Shown one piece after another: positions 4,561-6,363 of a stretch of 6,363 nt of DNA. A program made the position numbers and the translations under genes. Origin of the DNA: Patescibacteria group bacterium (lineage in GTDB: Bacteria > Patescibacteria > UBA1384 > JAMDBS01); the NCBI GenBank assembly GCA_023487325.1, contig JAMDBS010000119.1, forward strand, positions 1-6,363, written 5' to 3'. The notes below the pieces were generated by a model. That model made no database searches. It saw only the letters and a program-made list of their open reading frames with translations, and was not told where the DNA came from. Each line of letters begins with the position of its first letter. Position 1 is the stretch's first letter.

Positions 4561-5665
4561 GAAAAAAATTGTAGAAAAAATACTGAAAAATTTGGCCAAA
4601 AAAGTGCTATCCAAAAATAAATTGGATATTATTGGCATTACCGGTAGCGCCGGTAAAAGTTCGGCCAAAGAAGCAGTATTTAAAGTATTAAATGATAGTA
4701 AAAAATATCAAGGTCAAGTCAAAAAATCCGAAGGCAATCTCAACACGGAAATTGGTCTTCCTTTGGCGATTTTGGGGTTTAAAAAATCGCCAGCAGTCCT
4801 TGCTTGGCCGTTTGTTCTAATAGCCGCATTTTTTCGCGCAAATATATCCTCGCTCAACCCGCTTGCTCACAGCTCAATTCTTATTTTAGAATATGCCGCT
4901 GACAAGCCTGGTGATATCGAATATTTATTGACTATTGCCAAGCCAAAAATCGCAGTGATTACTGCTATTGGCGCTGCTCATACCCAATTTTTTAAATCAA
5001 TAGAAAATGTGGCCAAAGAAAAAGGGCGTTTAATCGAGAGTTTGCCCAAAGATGGTATCGGGATCATTGGCAAAAATAATCCTTATAATAAAATTATCGC
5101 AGCTAAATCACAGGCCAAAATCAGCTATTTTGATGATCAGAGCCTTGAACCATATAAGGAGATAGCCAAACTCATTGGCAAAATTTATCATCTGTCTGAA
5201 AAGGAAATAAATAAGGCGCTGGAAAATTATCAGCCGCTATCTGGCAGATCTAATATTATTAAAGGCATCAAAAATACTACTACTATAGATGATACCTATA
5301 ATGCCAACCCGCTTTCCATGAAATTAGCCTTTAGAAAACTAATAGCTAAAAGCGAAAAACTAAAAGCTAATCGGATTATTATCATTTTAGGGGACATGCG
5401 GGAGCTGGGGGATTTGGCTGGTAGCGCTCATGCAGAGATTTATCATCAAGCTAAAGAAATTGCCGATATTTTAATTACTGTCGGGCCGGAATTTAAAAAA
5501 ATATCAGAAGAGAATAATTTTAAAGATTCTTTTGAAGCAGGAAATTACCTCTTGAGTAAACTTGAGAATAAGGATATAATTTTAGCGAAAGGCTCGCGGG
5601 CGATGAAGATGGAAAAAATAGTTAAAACACTAATGACCACAAACAATGATACTAAGTGCCACTAA
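4559..5665 (+). CDS. murF: Reduced MurF-like ligase (UDP-MurNAc-tripeptide--D-Ala-D-Ala ligase)
   Basis: A 368-residue Mur ligase. MurF adds D-Ala-D-Ala to UDP-MurNAc-tripeptide using ATP in the cytoplasm. The ATP loop is G26-ITGSAGK33-S-S, followed by GNLNTEIGLP (59-68), E111 with KPGDI (116-120), AAH (139-141) and the KEKGRLIE segment (153-160) that carries the usually carbamylated lysine. The C-terminal ligase domain shows GR (229-230), DDTYNANPLSM (244-254), LGDMRELG (277-284) and KGSRAMKME (344-352); the DDTYNANP and GDMRELG motifs point to MurF rather than MurC, D or E. Odd: it lacks the roughly 80-residue N-terminal UDP-binding domain and the stretch before GR that normally carries the GxHNxxN region. 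I chose ATG 4559; a TTG at 4538 would add seven residues but lies in the leader stem. No good ribosome site. Confidence 0.88.
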   Translation: MKKIVEKILKNLAKKVLSKNKLDIIGITGSAGKSSAKEAVFKVLNDSKKYQGQVKKSEGNLNTEIGLPLAILGFKKSPAVLAWPFVLIAAFFRANISSLNPLAHSSILILEYAADKPGDIEYLLTIAKPKIAVITAIGAAHTQFFKSIENVAKEKGRLIESLPKDGIGIIGKNNPYNKIIAAKSQAKISYFDDQSLEPYKEIAKLIGKIYHLSEKEINKALENYQPLSGRSNIIKGIKNTTTIDDTYNANPLSMKLAFRKLIAKSEKLKANRIIIILGDMRELGDLAGSAHAEIYHQAKEIADILITVGPEFKKISEENNFKDSFEAGNYLLSKLENKDIILAKGSRAMKMEKIVKTLMTTNNDTKCH

Positions 5666-5667
5666 AT

Positions 5668-5706
5668 TTCGTGTTAATTAGTATCCAATATTAGTGGAAA
5701 TTAGTG
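5668..5706. repeat. Degenerate TTCGTGT / ATTAGTG repeats between murF and mraY
   Basis: TTCGTGT (5668-5674) is followed by ATTAGT at 5677-5682, 5690-5695 and 5700-5705, the last two continuing as ATTAGTG. The same TTCGTGT word occurs over the mraZ start (502-508) and the longest ftsL start (2208-2214), and TAATTAGT occurs twice just before mraZ (476-483, 487-494). Confidence 0.55.
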
Positions 5707-5714
5707 TATTTACT

Positions 5715-5720
5715 AAAGGT
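5715..5720 (+). promoter_or_regulatory. Ribosome binding site of mraY
   Basis: AAAGGT lies just before the ATG at 5725, with four bases between them. It decides in favour of that ATG over the in-frame GTG at 5704, which lies inside the ATTAGTG repeat and lacks a ribosome site. Confidence 0.7.
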
Positions 5721-5724
5721 AAAT

Positions 5725-6357
5725 ATGGAACAAATTTTACTTAATCCTAATTATCTTTCAAATGTCTTTTTTCTAACGGCTTTGGCCTTTATTTTAGCGA
5801 TCCTCTGGACGCCAATACTGACTAATTTTTTGTATAAAAATAAAATTGGCAAGCGTATTCGCGAAAAAGGTTTGGATGATAAAAAAGCCACTTATTTCTA
5901 TAAATATCACAAGGGCAAAGAAAACACGCCGACTATGGGCGGTCTGTTAATTTGGATTACGGCGGCTGCCATAACTTTGATTTTCAATCTTGACCGCGCG
6001 GAAACCTATCTGCCGTTATTTGTGCTGGTGGCTTGCGGAATTATCGGCGCGCTGGATGATTTGATGAATGTTTTTGGTATCGGACCCAACAAGGGAGGCA
6101 TGAAATTTAGCTATAAATTTATTCTCTACACGGCCATTGCCGCTTTGGGCGCTTGGTGGTTTTACTCCAAGCTGGGCTGGTCGGCTATTCATATCCCAGG
6201 TGGCAATTATTTTGACCTGCCGTTTAATATTGAACTGGGATGGTGGTATATCCCTTTATTTATCGGCGTTTGTGTGCTGACAGCTTTTTCTGCCAATCAG
6301 ACAGACGGCCTTGATGGTCTTCTTGGCGGCACTATGATGGCTTGTTTCGGCTTATAA
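5725..6357 (+). CDS. mraY: Phospho-N-acetylmuramoyl-pentapeptide-transferase MraY, truncated or frameshifted at the 3' end
   Basis: The first 210 residues of MraY, the membrane enzyme that moves phospho-MurNAc-pentapeptide from UDP to undecaprenyl phosphate, giving lipid I. Seen: a first transmembrane helix at about 13-34, TPTMGG (68-73), the paired catalytic-site aspartates D111-D112 in ALDDLMNVFG, further hydrophobic segments at about 92-110, 130-147 and 174-190, and NQTDGLDGL (191-199). MraY usually has about 320-360 residues; the C-terminal part with the HHHFE-type histidine motif is missing. The frame meets TAA at 6355-6357, eleven codons after DGLDGL and six bases before the window ends. 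One extra base near 6350 would continue as CFGLIIM, plausible for the next helix, so a sequencing error or frameshift is more likely than a genuinely short protein. Confidence 0.9.
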   Translation: MEQILLNPNYLSNVFFLTALAFILAILWTPILTNFLYKNKIGKRIREKGLDDKKATYFYKYHKGKENTPTMGGLLIWITAAAITLIFNLDRAETYLPLFVLVACGIIGALDDLMNVFGIGPNKGGMKFSYKFILYTAIAALGAWWFYSKLGWSAIHIPGGNYFDLPFNIELGWWYIPLFIGVCVLTAFSANQTDGLDGLLGGTMMACFGL

Positions 6358-6363
6358 TCATGC

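Noticed and set aside
4387..4668. Minus-strand frame of 93 codons across the ftsI-murF spacer
   Set aside because: It overlaps the MurF ATP-binding loop and the promoter region, has no recognisable domain and no ribosome site.
1..6363. Alternative genetic code with TGA as an amino acid
   Set aside because: All genes end in TAA or TAG and none needs TGA to be read through, so the window gives no evidence either way.

Overview
The window is a division and cell wall (dcw) cluster from a bacterium, all on the + strand: a GxxExxY-family gene, then mraZ, rsmH, ftsL, ftsI, murF and the start of mraY. AT-rich DNA, a compact gene set, a strongly shortened MurF, a GxxExxY gene beside the cluster and spacers full of short degenerate repeats together suggest a Patescibacteria (Candidate Phyla Radiation) genome, probably of the Parcubacteria group. 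This is inference from gene style, as no rRNA marker is present. Stops are TAA and TAG and no gene needs TGA to be read through, so nothing points to a TGA-recoded code.

Layout: 1-59 AT-rich leader; 60-482 GxxExxY protein; 504-935 mraZ; 936-1301 an unusually long spacer of inverted repeats, GC-rich hairpins and a 7-bp tandem repeat; 1302-2162 rsmH; 2211-2561 ftsL; 2585-4315 ftsI; 4316-4558 a second spacer with a good sigma70-type promoter and a leader whose ends can pair over the murF start codon; 4559-5665 murF; 5666-5724 repeat-rich spacer; 5725-6357 mraY, which stops six bases before the window end and is broken or cut there.

How the genes work together: MraZ is a DNA-binding regulator of this cluster in other bacteria. 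RsmH methylates 16S rRNA. FtsL and FtsI belong to the septal peptidoglycan synthesis complex. MurF completes the UDP-MurNAc-pentapeptide, and MraY transfers it to the lipid carrier to give lipid I. Gene order matches the classical cluster without murE. murF appears to have its own promoter, so the two precursor genes may be controlled separately from the division genes.

The points most worth following are the self-complementary murF leader (4411-4560), the structured mraZ-rsmH spacer, the reduced MurF, the break at the end of mraY, and the short-period repeats in most spacers. No mobile element, CRISPR array, tRNA or rRNA was found. Nothing here can be called a new system from sequence alone.
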